Notes: generated by a model not told the origin, from the letters alone. 64,000 nt of DNA from Pseudoips prasinana (GCA_951640165.1 OX621234.1:5771001-5835000); one strand, 5' to 3'. Shown: positions 41,667 to 54,109, counted from the stretch's first letter. Made by a program: numbers and translations.

Positions 41667-41967
41667 GACAAACTGTTATATTAACAAGGGTATTTAATAA
41701 TTTTGTTTACCCATACGATTTCGGTAATATTTTCTTTATATAGTATTTTTTATAGCTTTTGTAGCAGATCTGTCTGATATTACAAAAATTGTATTGTTTA
41801 TGTATTGCCTAATTTATAGATTGAAATAAACAAGTTTATTAAGTTCTGAATTAAAATATTTTTTTTTCTGTATATTAACAGAAAAAATACTCTTTGAATA
41901 TAGTTTTCGATAAATTGCTGAATTAATAACAAATTATAAGGGACAAACTGTTATATTAACAAGGGTA
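41667..41967. repeat. 26-bp direct repeat bracketing 250 bp
   Basis: gacaaactgttatattaaca plus agggta occurs at 41667-41692 and 41942-41967, just upstream of the LINE that starts near 41981. It could be a target duplication of a lost or unrecognised insertion. Confidence 0.6.
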
Positions 41968-41980
41968 CATAATTTTTTTT

Positions 41981-44000
41981 TTGTGTAAGTACATCATATT
42001 TATACTTTTAAATAACCTACAGGAACTAACAAATGATGAAACAAGGGAATCACTGTCGATTCAGGAACAGTACGATAAGATTATAAACCTATTGAAAACA
42101 GAAACAAAGAAAATAAACGCCGAGAGTAAAAGGGTAATATCCGATGAGACATACCAGTTATTACAAGAAAGAAAGGAATTATTTCAACAGAAAGAAAAGA
42201 AAGTTAACCGTCCAAAAATATCAGAACTCAGCAAAAAGATTAACCAAAATATCAGGAAAGACAAGAAAAATAAAAGGCATTCCACATTAAAGAAATGTAT
42301 AGAAAGAACCGGTGGAATTAAAAAAGGCATAAAGGAATTGAACAATAAAAAAGATTGGATGCTAAAAGTAAAGACCCTAGATAACAATTATACAAACAAA
42401 AGAATAGAAATACTAAACACAGCAACAGACTATTATCGAAAGCTTTACCAAAGCAAAAACCAAAAAGATAATGCATATAAAATAAATAACAAAGATTCTG
42501 AGGCAATCCCGAAAATATTAAATGAAGGAACCATTAGGGCAATCAATACACAAAAGTCAGACAAGACACCAGGAGCCGATCAAGTCACAAATGAACTATT
42601 AAAAATTACTACACCAGTCATTGGTCCTACATTAACAGATATATTTAACAAAATTATAGACACTGAAATTATTCCCGAAGAATGGACTTCCTGAAGAATC
42701 AACAATAATACTATTGCATAAAAAAGGAGATATAGGTAATTACAGACCTATAAGCTTGATGTCCAATGTCTATAAAGTCTTTTCAAAAATAATTCTGTCA
42801 CGAATCACTTCTACCCTAGATGAAAACCAACCAAGAGAGCAGGCGGGTTTCCGCAGCAAATATTCAACAATAGACCATATACATGTTCTAAGGCAGGTTC
42901 TACAAAAATATAAAGAGTACAATAAGAAATACTATTTGGGATTTGTTGATTATAATAAGGCCTTCGACTCCTTAGAACATGAGTATATCTGGGAAGCACT
43001 ACGTATACAGGGAATACATGGAAAGTACATACGTATACTCCGAAACGTATACTCCAAAAGTACAGCCCAAATCAGGCTTGAAACTACGGGTGAAGAATTT
43101 CGTATAGAGAGAGGAGTCCGGCAAGGCGACCCAATCTCTCCTAAGTTGTTTTCGGCGGCTCTGGAGATTATATTCAGGAATCTGAAATGGGATCACGAAG
43201 GCCTGAACATAAACGGTGAAAAACTAAACCACTTACGATTTGCAGATGACCTGATTTTATTTGCGGAATGTCCAAAAAATTTAGAAAAAATGTTGCAACA
43301 ACTGTCAGATCAAAGTGCGAAAGCTGGACTTACAATGAACACGGCAAAAACAAAGATTATGACTAACTCTTCACAGACACATACCATCAGAGTCAACTCA
43401 GAGATAATAGAATATGTCGAAGAATACATATACCTAGGACAAATCATAGCGGCTAAAGACACCATGTACAAAGAGATCGAAAGACGGATAGCCAATACAT
43501 GGAAGAGATATTGGTCACTCAGCGAAGTCATGAAAAACAAGGACATGCCTATCAAAGAGAAAAGAAAAGTGTATAATATGTGCATTTTACCATGCTTAAC
43601 TTATGGTTGCCAAACATAGGCATTGACAGATACCTTAATAAACAAAATAAAGGTATGTCAAAACGGAATGGAGAGAAGCGTAATGGGCGTCAAGAGGAAA
43701 GATAGAATAAGACTAGAAAACATTAAAAATACAACTAAATTTAAGGATGCAAAAAACACATGTAAAACTTTAAAATGGCGATGGACTGTACATATGATTA
43801 GAGATACGAATGGAAAATGTACAAAAACCATAACAGAATGGTATCCCAGGGATGGGAAGAGAAGTAAAGGGCGTCAAACAAAAAGATGGGAAGATGACCT
43901 CAAAAAGGTAGCGGGTTCAGAGTGGACGAGAACAGCGAGAGACAGACAGAAATGGAAAGCTTTAGAGGAGGCCTTTGTCGGAAGACAAGCTGTGCAGTGA
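41981..44000 (+). pseudogene. RTE-type reverse transcriptase, frameshift and nonsense
   Basis: RT landmarks in order: SDKTPGADQVTNELL; NYRPISLMSNVYKVFSKI; QAGFRSKYSTIDHI; FVDYNKAFDSLEH (domain A, catalytic Asp); GVRQGDPISPKLFSAALE (domain B); FADDLILFAE (domain C, two catalytic Asp). A C-terminal block with KGRQTKRWEDDLKKVAG and QKWKALEEAFV is typical of RTE-type endonuclease-RT proteins in Lepidoptera. The stop replaces a Trp codon (TGG to TAG) directly after LTYGCQT. About 670 residues are recoverable; the endonuclease is missing. Confidence 0.9.
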
Positions 44001-44075
44001 AACCGATCGAATAATAATATGTAAATTTATTTATGGAACAGCAATAAAGGCTTATTTTATTTTATTTTATATCAT
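41995..44075 (+). mobile_element. RTE-type LINE, 5'-truncated, two lesions
   Basis: The element begins in the linker before the reverse transcriptase (no endonuclease) and runs to a ttttattttatttta tail near 44070. Frames: 41981-42694, then 42714-43619, then 43623-44000. A one-base shift near 42693 and an in-frame TAG at 43617-43619 break an otherwise readable RT. Not expressed as an intact protein. Confidence 0.9.
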
Positions 44076-44089
44076 ATTATAATGATCAA

Positions 44090-44250
44090 TAATTATTTTG
44101 TAATATCCGATAGACCTGACAAGCTAAAAATCTAAATAAACAGTAACGAATATTAGGTACCGAAATGTTATCGGTATTATTTTAAACTGCTTATTTAGTA
44201 TTTTTTGGCTGGTCAGGTCTATCTGCTATTGCAAAATAATTATTATCATA
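44090..44250. repeat. Palindromic MITE-like unit
   Basis: Left aattattttgtaatatccga, tagacctgac; right gtcaggtcta, tattgcaaaataatt are inverted, with further inner pairing (gctaaaaa; taaataaaca/tgcttattta). About 160 bp. Confidence 0.75.
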
Positions 44251-44815
44251 ATACATACTATGGTAAAGCAATTTGTATCCACATCTTGTTATTTTCCTAG
44301 TTGGCCATCGGCCTAATTTATCGAAGTGATTTAAATAAACAAGTGTAGTCGATAATAATAATAAGAGTAATACCTACTTCAATAGGCTTTATTGAACTAA
44401 TTCACAAAGAACTGTTATAGAAAGCACGGTCCGGAAGGTGTTCGTGTGAACGAAGCACCTAATAATGTGTTATCTTGTTTTTAACATGACATATGCAGTA
44501 AAATGACATAATGTAGTTAGCCTAGGTGGCTTTCACTGCTTAACCGGACTATAGATGCGAGCGTGGGCTCACACCGTCTAGAACTATAACACTACAAACT
44601 AAGCACCCGCGCCGGAGGGCACCTCCTTTTCGGTTCCAACCTCGACTCTGGGCGGTTACTGGCGGGGAGATGCGTGTGGGCGTATCATTTTAGGGATGTG
44701 TTGTGTAACTTTCCCTCTACGTTAATACGCGACGCGGGCCGCTCTTTCGGTGTAGGTCCGGAGAGGGCATTTCATCGATTCGAATGCAAACTAATGATTA
44801 TGGAAGACGCTGGAG
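44251..44815. other. No gene seen
   Basis: Mixed composition with a GC-rich part at 44610-44770. The string ggtgttcgtgtgaacg (44440) is echoed inverted near 48370, so this may belong to the outer arm of the foldback element. Confidence 0.35.
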
Positions 44816-44817
44816 GA

Positions 44818-44945
44818 TGTTTCAGTCATAAAATAACAGCAACCACAATTGCGTTATTATGATTTGCTTTTTGTTGGAGCACTCAAATGTTTCAGTCATA
44901 AAATAACGGCAACCACAATTGCGTTATTATGAGTTGCTTTTAGTG
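44818..44945 (+). repeat. ~64-bp tandem repeat, two units
   Basis: gtttcagtcataaaataac and gcaaccacaattgcgttatt repeated. Same family as 41245-41410. Confidence 0.85.
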
Positions 44946-46324
44946 TGTAAGCTGGAGAAACGTGTCCCCAGCTAACACATGATGAAGCACAATGGGGGAT
45001 GTCACGGTTTTAGACAATAGCCAAATTTTTTTAACTAATAATTTCAGCAATGAGTGCTACTAATACTAACCATCACACGGAAATTTGGTTGTAACTACAA
45101 TCTTAAATCGTTGTCTCGGCTCCAGGTATATAATTAAGAGTTTTCTCTTTTATATTAAACCCTCATGTGCCCTGTAAAAGACCTAAAGATTAGAAATTAC
45201 TTAACCTTTAAAAGAAAATTGTAGCTTATACAGTTATAGTAATTCACCATGTGTTAGGGCGTGTTACGTGTGTCCAGCTAACACATACATAGTACTGCTT
45301 CGTAGATCAAAATCTATAAGAGCAAGGTATTGAAAAATTTGGAAGCTGCCTCAATTCACTGAGTATTTGAGGGATAGTACATGATCATCGTGGCTTTAAA
45401 TGATTACGAATACAGGTGTGCGTCACGATTGCTCCGCCACGTTATCCAAACAGAAAAAGAAATCGCTATATTTTTTGTCAAAATTAGTCAAAATCGAAAG
45501 GAACGAACCAAAACTTTGTCAAAGCAGAAATAAAGAAGTTACAGGGGTTTTAAGTTGGCCGCGCGAACGTGACGAGCACGATTGCGCGGCCATGGAGATC
45601 TCAGTAACTACTTGGGATAGAGATCTAAATCTTTTAGTTAATTGAACATTTCATTTGTCAACAATTGTCAAAAAAAGAATTATAAGACTAAGATCAATAT
45701 TTCACGAAATATTCACCTTGGAAGTTATGACCGCGCAATCGTGCACTTGATGTTTCTTTAATCTCGATTATTTCTTCAAAACTTAAGATATCATGCATTA
45801 AAACTGTTACTAGAAGAAAGGTTTTAATATGTCCAAAGTACCGAAAGCATTTAATGCCACCAAAGTTTATTTAAACTGACGAAATCAAGGTAAAACACAA
45901 GTTACGTGGCCGCGCAATCGTAACGTTACTTTGAACGCTGATATCTCATTAGGTATCTATAATTGTTAAGATTTCGGTGTTAACATCCATTTATTCGCAA
46001 TATTAACCTAATCAGATTGGTATAGCGTTTTAACCTCAGGACAATTTTCTACGCGTGTAATCACAAAAATTATGATACCTCTTATAATGTTCGAGTAGAG
46101 TGACCATAATTTCTGTTAAATATGGGGATATCTTTTGCTCTTCTAGACGAAAATGTACCTGTTAGGAATAATTGTTGTAGAAATGGCTAAGATAAGACAG
46201 TTCAATACAATATTCTTTTCTTTTATACACATGTTCAAATCATGCCATACAAAACAAGGCCAAAAAATTAAACTTAGTTTTGTTTTCACCACATGACGCG
46301 ACATTGCTGCTTGTACTCCAGTAA

Positions 46325-46640
46325 TTTATCTATATCTATACATATAATAAAATCGTAGGAATGTCAAAACTGTACATTGAATGTTATTTAAAAAGTATAC
46401 TTGGGGCGTGATCTACAATCGACATCGAAGTCAAAAATATAGTTTTTAAAATATGTTATCAATAATATGAATATGTTTGTCCGGGCTGAACTCAAAAAGT
46501 ACTGCATGAATATTACTAAGAGGTCGGGTCAACATAAATGCTACATATTATCACGCTATCACCTACGGGGGAGGGGCTGTGCTAATTTATAAAACATAAC
46601 GCGGGTAAAACCGCGGGGCACAGCTAGTCTATAATATACT
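46325..46640 (-). repeat. 'ccccgcggttttacccgcg' repeat, inverted copy
   Basis: Ends with cgcgggtaaaaccgcggggc acagctag. It shares the body (tactgcatgaatattactaa, gatctacaatcgacatcgaa) with the copy at 55555-55870. Confidence 0.75.
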
Positions 46641-46715
46641 GTTTGTAAAGTACCCCGCGACACAGGGATTAGATAGCCAAGTGTGGGCGTTGTCTTTTTA
46701 AAACGAAAAGAAAAA
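46635..46715 (+). repeat. SINE tail
   Basis: gtaaagtaccccgcgacaca gggattagatag matches the 3' part of the SINE at 40798-41000. Confidence 0.65.
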
Positions 46716-47034
46716 AAATTAAGATGTGCTCGGTTAATAGGCAGTAATATAACAATTATGAACTCAAAGCTACGTGTGATTATTGTAGAACTGACTCGAG
46801 CGAAGGGACTCTACCTACAGAATAGCAATTCTATTTATTTTCATTTTGAGAGAAAAAAAAAATATTTCGAATTATGTACCTACATTTCTATTTTATATTT
46901 CTAGCATTACTAATCCACGAAAATTTGACTCCTAATTTGAAATACATGTTAAATTAGGAACCAAATGTGGGACGTTAAGTTGTTCCAATCACGTTATATT
47001 TCGTATAATTTATGACCGTAAAAACATTATACTT

Positions 47035-47210
47035 TACCATGTCAGCCAAATTACGTCCACTGTTGGACAAAATCCTCCGCAAAGTTCACAGAAAAACGCT
47101 GCTGACGTTCTCTGGTAGGTTTTCCTTCGGGACGATTTCTAGGCCCCACACGGGATGAGATGTGGTGATGATATTCTACGCCGTCACCACACAGCGAATT
47201 CGTAATAATT
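47035..47210 (-). repeat. RTE-type LINE 3' end fragment
   Basis: tgtcagccaaattacgtcca ctgttggac is the tail signature; the reverse strand continues into ggtaggttttcc-type C-terminal sequence. Located in the centre of the foldback element. Confidence 0.5.
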
Positions 47211-48124
47211 ATACTTACTTTATGGATTTTTCGTAAATGGTCGAAACTCCAGCTCAAGAAATACTGTTGCCATTACCATTACTGTTTCATTGATAAAATT
47301 ATAACTCGTCAATACATAAGACAACATAAAAGTCGTTTGAAAAACGGAAAAAGGAAAGTGCATTAAACCAATTTTCCAACAATTATTCCTTACAGGTACA
47401 TTTTCGTCCAATAGAGCAAAAGATATCCTGATTTAACAGAAATTTTGGTCACTCTATTCGAACATTATACTAAGAGATATCATCATTTTTGAGATTACAC
47501 GCGTATAAAATTGTCCTGAGGGTAAAACGCTATGTAAATCTAAGTTAATACTGCGAATAAATGGATGTTAACACCGAAATCTTAACAATTATAGATAGGT
47601 AATGAGATATCAGCGTTCAAAGTAACGTTACGATTGCGCGGCCAAGTATCTTTTGTTTTGCCTTGATTTCGTCAGTTTAAATAAACTTTGGTGGCATTAA
47701 ATGCTTTCAGTACTTTGGACATATTAAAACCTTTCTTCTAGTAACAGTTTTAATGCTTGATATCTTAAGTTTTGAAGAAATAATCGAGATTAAAGAAACA
47801 TCAAGTGCACGATTGCGCGGCCATAACTTCCAAGGTGAATATTTCGTGAAATATTGATCTTAGTCTTATAATTCTTTTTTTGACAATTGTTGACAAATGA
47901 AATGTTCAATTAACAAAAAGATTTAGATCACTATCCCAAGTAGTTACTGAGATCTCCATGGCCGCGCAATCGTGCACGTTACGTTCGCGCGGCCAACTTA
48001 AAACCCCTGTAACTTCGTTATTTCTGCATTGACAAAGTTTGGGTTTGTTCCTTTCGATTTTGACAAAAATATAGCGATTTCTTTTTCTGTTTGGATAACG
48101 TGGCGGAGCAATCGCACACCGAAT

Positions 48125-48170
48125 ACAGATGTGTAAGCCAGGGATCGGGGTCCATGGCTTACACATCTGT
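48125..48170. repeat. Perfect 16-bp hairpin
   Basis: acagatgtgtaagcca (48125-48140) and its exact inverse (48155-48170) around a 14-base loop. Confidence 0.9.
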
Positions 48171-48447
48171 ATCTGTATGTGTAGTAAAAAAAAGAATAAT
48201 CGTGGTTTCAACAATATTTGAGTGAATGGTTAGTTTTTTGGCTCTCATTGCTTCGATTATGTGTTAATTTGTGTCAGCTGGAGACGACATTCTCCATATT
48301 ACACACACAAAACAACTCATAATAACGAAGTTGTGGTTGCTCTAATTAATGGATCCCTTGCAAGCTGTTCGGCTGAACGAACACCTTGAGCACATTTGTG
48401 CATCAGCACAAAAGCTAGTTGTTCTGCCAAATGATGTTGAGTCTTAA

Positions 48448-48811
48448 GAGGCCTATTACAGTCCACTAGCGCCGCCAATCGAAAAAATGTCATAACTCGT
48501 AAATAGAATCAAAAATACAAAATATGTTCTATTATTACTGTGGAAAAGGCAATAACGTAACTGTATAACACCTTATCAACACTTGAAATATAGCTGTTTA
48601 GCTAAATCGTGCATTCAAAACATAAACGGCCGTTTTTGTTACAAATGCACGATTTAGCTAAACAGCTATATTTCAAGTGTTGACAATGTGTTATAAAATT
48701 ACGTTATTGCCTTTTCTACAGTAATAATAGACCACATTTTGTATTTTTGATTCTATTTACGAGTAATGACATTTTTTCGATTGGCGGCGCTAGTGGACTG
48801 TAATAGGCCTC
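48448..48811. mobile_element. Palindromic MITE with TTAA target duplication, copy 1
   Basis: Flanked by TTAA at 48444-48447 and 48812-48815. Termini gaggcctattacagtccact agcgccgccaatcg are inverted, and nearly the whole 364 bp folds on itself, including gctaaatcgtgcatt and its inverse around a cggccg-containing centre. A TTAA target site suggests mobilisation by a piggyBac-type transposase. Confidence 0.85.
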
Positions 48812-48815
48812 TTAA

Positions 48816-50190
48816 ACCTTCTCGAGAATTTCTGTCTAATCCCAGACGAAGAGACGATAGTGGTAACGGTCGTAAATAAAACAAACATCGATTACATAGA
48901 AAAAAAGTTTACTTATCAAATGTTCAGTTGGCAAGGTTACATTATGACAAATATTTTGTACCCGTGAGTGTTCAGTTGAGATTAGACATCCTCAGAAATA
49001 CACAATTTATTACAGGCACAATGAAATGTGTGATTGTTCAGTGAATTGGGAGTAATATAAAATTTTATCCAGTTAAAAACACATGCAACAGGAAATGAAT
49101 GTATAAATTTAAAACAGTAACAGAACTCCCAAAAGTTGAAGTTTGTTCAAAACACTTTCAATGTAAATTCAGTCTATAATTACCTATGGCCCTAAATTCA
49201 AAATCAACGAAATAGGCCAGGGTAGCAGGAATGTTACCATCATAATCTAACTTACATATATTAAATAAGTACCTACGTCCGTCTTAGAACTAGGTTCCTT
49301 ACGCTAGACAAATAGAAAAATCAAATGGAAAAAATATTCTTAAATTATTTAGTACAAATGTGTTATAAACTATCGTATACTAGAATGATTCGTGTGAGGT
49401 GGGCCCCAAACGCTGAGAAAGTGGGGATTAGAATGTCATGGCTCTGATACCGTATTATAGGTATGTAGCCATGAAGGTTCTCTGATTGTGGCACAGACAT
49501 GGACAACTGTGTACATACTAGAGAGATAAGGTTTCTTTAAATTCGTGAATAAAACCCGGTAGGTATTACAAATGCTAGTTGTGGAGTTCCATATAAAGTG
49601 TTTACTGAGTGGCCTTGGCGACAAAGAGGTTCCATTTAGCCTTGTCGAGTATATCCACGCGACAAAAGTCTTATACGAAGGAAGCGTCACTGGAAGCAGA
49701 ACCATCGAACACTGACGACGGTTATATCAGCTCCAAGGACATGTGGAGTCGAAATAGTGGTCATATAGGACTTAAATATGACCTGAAAGGTATAGTTATC
49801 AGTTTAATAAAGATATTCTTTAGTATGAGAGCCGTATGTATAGATAAAAAGTACTTATAACCTACAAAATGGAAACACCGAAATATACTTTCTCAATATC
49901 CCGCACAGATCTCGTGTGGTGGTAGTAATAATTCAAACTTATTGTGAGTTGATAACACGTTCATACAATTCAAAATAATGATTAGGTAGTATTACTTCAG
50001 GTACATCGGTTAACTTCTTATGGTCTGAAAAAATAAGCAGACATAATATACAACATGTAACAAAAAATGTGGACCTAAGTTAACGAATTTAAATTACCTA
50101 TGAAACTGAACCAAGTGTTGCACGTTACCATGAAACATACACAAAAAAGTATTAACTCCATACAAGAATATTGCTGTGTGGTGCCGGCAT
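48816..50190. other. No gene seen
   Basis: AT-rich. The frame at 49609-49860 (+) and its antisense frame have no recognised domain; the region may hold old retroelement pieces. Confidence 0.35.
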
Positions 50191-50194
50191 AGAA

Positions 50195-50345
50195 TATGAT
50201 TACCCCCATTTCGTCCCGTGGGGGACGCAAATCACCCGAGGGAATACCTACCAAAGAACGGGCAGCACCGTTTTACTGTGAACTATGACCGCCAACTGCG
50301 ATCGCCATTCTTTGGGGAGGTTTTGTCCAGCATTGGACATAATTT
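50195..50345 (+). repeat. RTE-type LINE 3' end fragment
   Basis: cgagggaatacctaccaaag, aacgggcagcaccgt and ggaggttttgtccagcattg gacat are the common tail. Confidence 0.6.
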
Positions 50346-50768
50346 AGCTGACATGATGACAATAAAAACAATGATGAATTTTGTATGGGGTGCGAATAAT
50401 ACATTTCTCGTATTTCATAAAGTGCATTCGTTTAATTAGTTTAGTATATGGTAGATGGCGCTCCTTACGTCCACTATTTCTCTTACAACGTGTACAAAAT
50501 AAAGGTCTTATTGGAAGAATAGTTAACAGAATAGATTCAGAATTCAACGTCACAATAATGTGATTGAATACATTAAATCCACACGAAATCCGTACCGAGT
50601 CTCGATATCTATACACATATAATTACTATCTATAATAAACGCTACATCTTAATATTACATTTATATTTGCAACAGTAAATACTGGGCAAAGGATACAAAC
50701 TAAAATAAAATCGATTAAACATACGAGCTATTGACATGGGAAACATAACTAAATACATAAGTTATTAA

Positions 50769-51050
50769 GAGGCCTATTACAGTCCACTAGCGCCGCCAAT
50801 CGAAAAAATGTCATAACTCGTAAATAGAATCAAAAATACAAAATATGTTCTATTATTACTGTGGAAAAGGCAATAACGTATATAACAATATGCGTATAAA
50901 ACAGCTATATTTCAAGTGTTGGCAATGTGTTATAAAATTACGTTATTGCCTTTTCTACAGTAATAATAGACCACATTTTGTATTTTTGATTCTATTTAAG
51001 AGTTATGACATTTTTTCGATTGGCGGCGCTAGTGGACTGTAAAAGGCCCC
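50769..51050. mobile_element. Palindromic MITE with TTAA target duplication, copy 2
   Basis: Flanked by TTAA at 50765-50768 and 51051-51054. Same termini as 48448-48811; the central part with the gctaaatcgtgcatt arms is deleted, leaving 282 bp. Confidence 0.85.
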
Positions 51051-51194
51051 TTAAGAACTTTACTATATGTAAATAGGCAGTGTCCACATGGCTACACATA
51101 AAACATTGTCTCGCTGTGATCTGTACTGTTGATGTACAGTACATACATGATTTGGTGCGCGCTGGTACAGCCGCGCAAATTAGTAGATACACTT

Positions 51195-51725
51195 ATTCCT
51201 TGATTATAATCCTCGACAACAAAAAAAAATTACATTCCTAAAACCATGCTAAAATTTTTTAGAGAATTTTACAACTGGTAATACCAATGAAATACTTAGA
51301 CTTTCACACGGACATGCCCCCTCAAACTGAACCAGGTTATTGAGGAAAGCTTTTTAAGTATTGGGACGATAAACACTGTTTAACAAGAGACTGGTGAGTT
51401 CGCATTGTGAATACAACGTTATTATTAATATGCGGTGATAATTATTTAAGCCGTGTGGTTAAAAGAATAACCATCCCACACCATCCCATGGGTGTGGTAA
51501 AAAGCGACTAAGGGATACAGCAGGTAGACGGGCAGCAACGTCTCCTGTGTACTAGCTACCACGCATGCCATCGCGGTAACACCCCCCTCCCCCCCAAACG
51601 GCAACATAGAAACATTTGGGGGAGTCTTATATCCAGCAGTGGACGAAAATCAGGCTGATGATGTGATAATTAAATGTAAAAAAATAGAGTAATCGGCTTA
51701 AACAAATTAAATTTAAATCGTTACT
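51195..51725 (+). repeat. ~0.55-kb direct duplication, copy 1
   Basis: Matches 53405-53955 almost throughout. Contains an RTE-type tail (gtagacgggcagcaacgtct, tccagcagtggacgaaaatc) with a C-run. Confidence 0.9.
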
Positions 51726-52044
51726 TATAATAATGTCTAGGTCTATCAATGTGTGAGTGAATGTTGAGGTCTATCAATGTGTGAGAGACCCTTCCCCCCA
51801 CCCCAATGAGCTCTGGCGACCTTACTCACACTCGGAAACACAACATTAAAATTATTAATGTTATTATTAAGGAATGTCTTCTGTAAGGTGGAGGTACTTC
51901 CCCAGTCGGGCTGCTCTTCGAGCGAATGTACGCTGTGCCCTACCTCTCTTAATTCTGTAAGTCTGAGATGTGATAAGAACTGCATACGGATATAGTTCTC
52001 ACTTCGGAATAAGGACGCTTGCAATGGCAAAGAGATTGTTTGAC

Positions 52045-52130
52045 CTGCACCTGTGGCGCACCGGTTGATATAGTGGCCTCGCCTTCGTGTACCGGGTTCA
52101 TTTCTCGCAGGGGGGAGGGGGGGGGTTACC
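52045..52130 (+). repeat. SINE head fragment
   Basis: gcacctgtggcgcaccggtt, gtaccgggttcatttctcgc resemble the head of the SINE at 40798, interrupted by a G-run. Confidence 0.5.
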
Positions 52131-52284
52131 GCCTAAGTCACCGGCCATCGTAAACAACGTTAAAATAAATGAAGGTTGAAATTACCGTCAGCTTCCATGG
52201 GCACATGGAACGTCATAAATGGTCCGAAATAGATTTTCAACGTTGAAGCAGATTCAAATAATGATTCAGTAATTTTTATCTATT

Positions 52285-52490
52285 AGAATTGCCAAGCTGA
52301 AGTGACAGTGGGCAGGGCATATAGTTCGTAGAACCGACGGCTGATGGGGCAGAAAGGTTCTCGAGTGGCGACCACGAACCGGAAGACGCTGCGTGGGCAG
52401 GCCCCCTACAAGGTGGACCGATGATCTATTAGAAAGCGACCGGCGAATTAAGCGGCATCCTGTGCGGGAAATTAACCCGGTAGACAAAAT
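52285..52490 (+). pseudogene. RTE-type LINE C-terminal fragment
   Basis: The + strand encodes a GRKVLEWRPRTGRRCVGRP-like stretch and TRWTDDLLESDRR, the C-terminal block of RTE-type proteins. A stop interrupts. The - strand frame here is a shadow. Confidence 0.7.
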
Positions 52491-52599
52491 GACGAGGCGA
52501 CATCTTAACCGCTACGTCATATGTGTAATCAAACAAGTTTGCCATTGAAAGCGTCTTATTGCGAAGTGAGAACTATATCCGTATGTAGTATATCTACTA

Positions 52600-53400
52600 A
52601 CGTCGCGTCGGCTGCATATATATTATATATTACTGTATGTTGTATATATATCATACTGTTACATGATAGATCAATTAGTTGAGCCATATGACGAAGCGTG
52701 AAATTGGTTTAAACTGAACTATTATTTTAATAATACACAAATTTTATTCTTTTAACATAGTCGTAATTGGTCGATCAGTCTGGTGAACATTAAAGGTATT
52801 TTAAATGTGGTAATCAAACTTACTAACTGTTAGCACAATAACTACGACAGCACATCAAACTACCCCCAGTCCGTCTAATCAGTCAAATTCCCCCAATAGA
52901 AAGTGAACTTTATGCTTTTGTGATAAAGTTGAAAATCTGTAAAAGAAATTTGACAGATTGGGGTAGCTGGATGTGCTGGCATCCGTACACTGTTCTACAT
53001 TTTGCACCTAGAAAACTGTACCGTAAAACAGAGTGATTAGAAACACCGGGGTGAATAGAAACAGGAACAAATGTTTACTTAGGTATGGATACAGTTCCTA
53101 TTGCTATTCAGCCCATCTTACTGTACATTGTAAATAATACGATAATGGTCCGCGAGTACTATATGGTGTATTTATGATTATACTACTACTATATAGATAT
53201 CCATCGCCGAAAAAAACGAGCAATTGAGTTTTAATTAAATCATCATCACTGTAAACAAAATATTAAGATTTCAATTAACAACTTCAGGTAACTAAAACTG
53301 CAAAAATATTAATAATATTGACATGATATTTAAAAAGAAACTTCAATCATCAGTCAAACCAATTTCAATGCCTGTATAAACCTATGAGACCATTGTACAA
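52600..53400. other. No gene seen
   Basis: AT-rich spacer between the two copies of the 0.55-kb duplication. A tatata run near 52616 and nothing else recognised. Confidence 0.35.
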
Positions 53401-53404
53401 AATT

Positions 53405-53955
53405 ATTCCTTGATTATAATCCTTATCAAAAAAGAATCACATTCCTAAAACCATATTAAAAAAAATTTTTAGAGAATTTTACAACTGGTAATACTAATGA
53501 AATACTTAGACTTTCACACGGACATGCCTCCTCAAACAGAACCAGGCTATTGAGGAAAGCTTTGTTAAGTATTAGGACGATAAACACTGTTTAACAAGAG
53601 ACTGGTGAGTTCGCATTGTGAATACAACGTTATTATTAATATGCGGTGATAATTATTTAAGCCGCGTGGTTAAAAGAATAACAGGATCTCCCCACACCAT
53701 CCCATGGGTGTGGTAAAAAGCGACTAAGGGATACAGCAGGTAGACGGGCAGCAACGTCTCCTGTGTACTAGCTACCACGCATGCCATCGCGGTAACTCCC
53801 CCCTCCCCCCCCAAACGGCGACATAGAAACATTTGGGGGGAGTCTTATATCCAGCAGTGGACGAAAATCAGGCTGATGATGTGATAATTTAATGTAAAAA
53901 AAATAGAGTTATCGGCTTAAACAAATTAAATTTAAATTGTTACTTATAATAATGT
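53405..53955 (+). repeat. ~0.55-kb direct duplication, copy 2
   Basis: Partner of 51195-51725, with a few substitutions, an extra ggatctcc near 53683 and length changes in the C-run. Confidence 0.9.
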
Positions 53956-54109
53956 TGTTCTAAACAGTATTCATTTAGTTTATATATGTCCGTGTGAAAA
54001 GGCAACATTCTATCGCATTCGGTGGAGCACTAATCTGAAACAATGACTTACAATAAGCACTCGAAATAAATTCCTCCCTTGTATATAAATATTATTATTT
54101 TGTTTTTAT

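Larger units (their letters stand above)
44900..48350. mobile_element. Large foldback element (long inverted arms, no transposase)
   Basis: The inner arms (about 45410-46190 and 47365-48125) are inverted copies over roughly 0.75 kb. Shared strings include gattgctccgccacgttatc, gcgcggccatggagatctca and ttttgctctt/agagcaaaag. The outermost arms also pair: aataacggcaaccacaattg at the left against acgaagttgtggttgctc at the right. The arms contain several gattgcgcggcc or gcgcaatcgt repeats. The centre (46200-47360) holds other repeats. The pattern recalls Foldback/Galileo-type elements, but no transposase was seen, so the class is inference. Confidence 0.75.
51985..52586. mobile_element. Element with ~48-bp terminal inverted repeats
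   Basis: Left atacggatatagttctcact t and right agtgagaactatatccgtat are inverted and continue inward to ttgcaatggcaaa/tttgccattgaaa. It encloses a SINE head and an RTE fragment. Confidence 0.75.
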
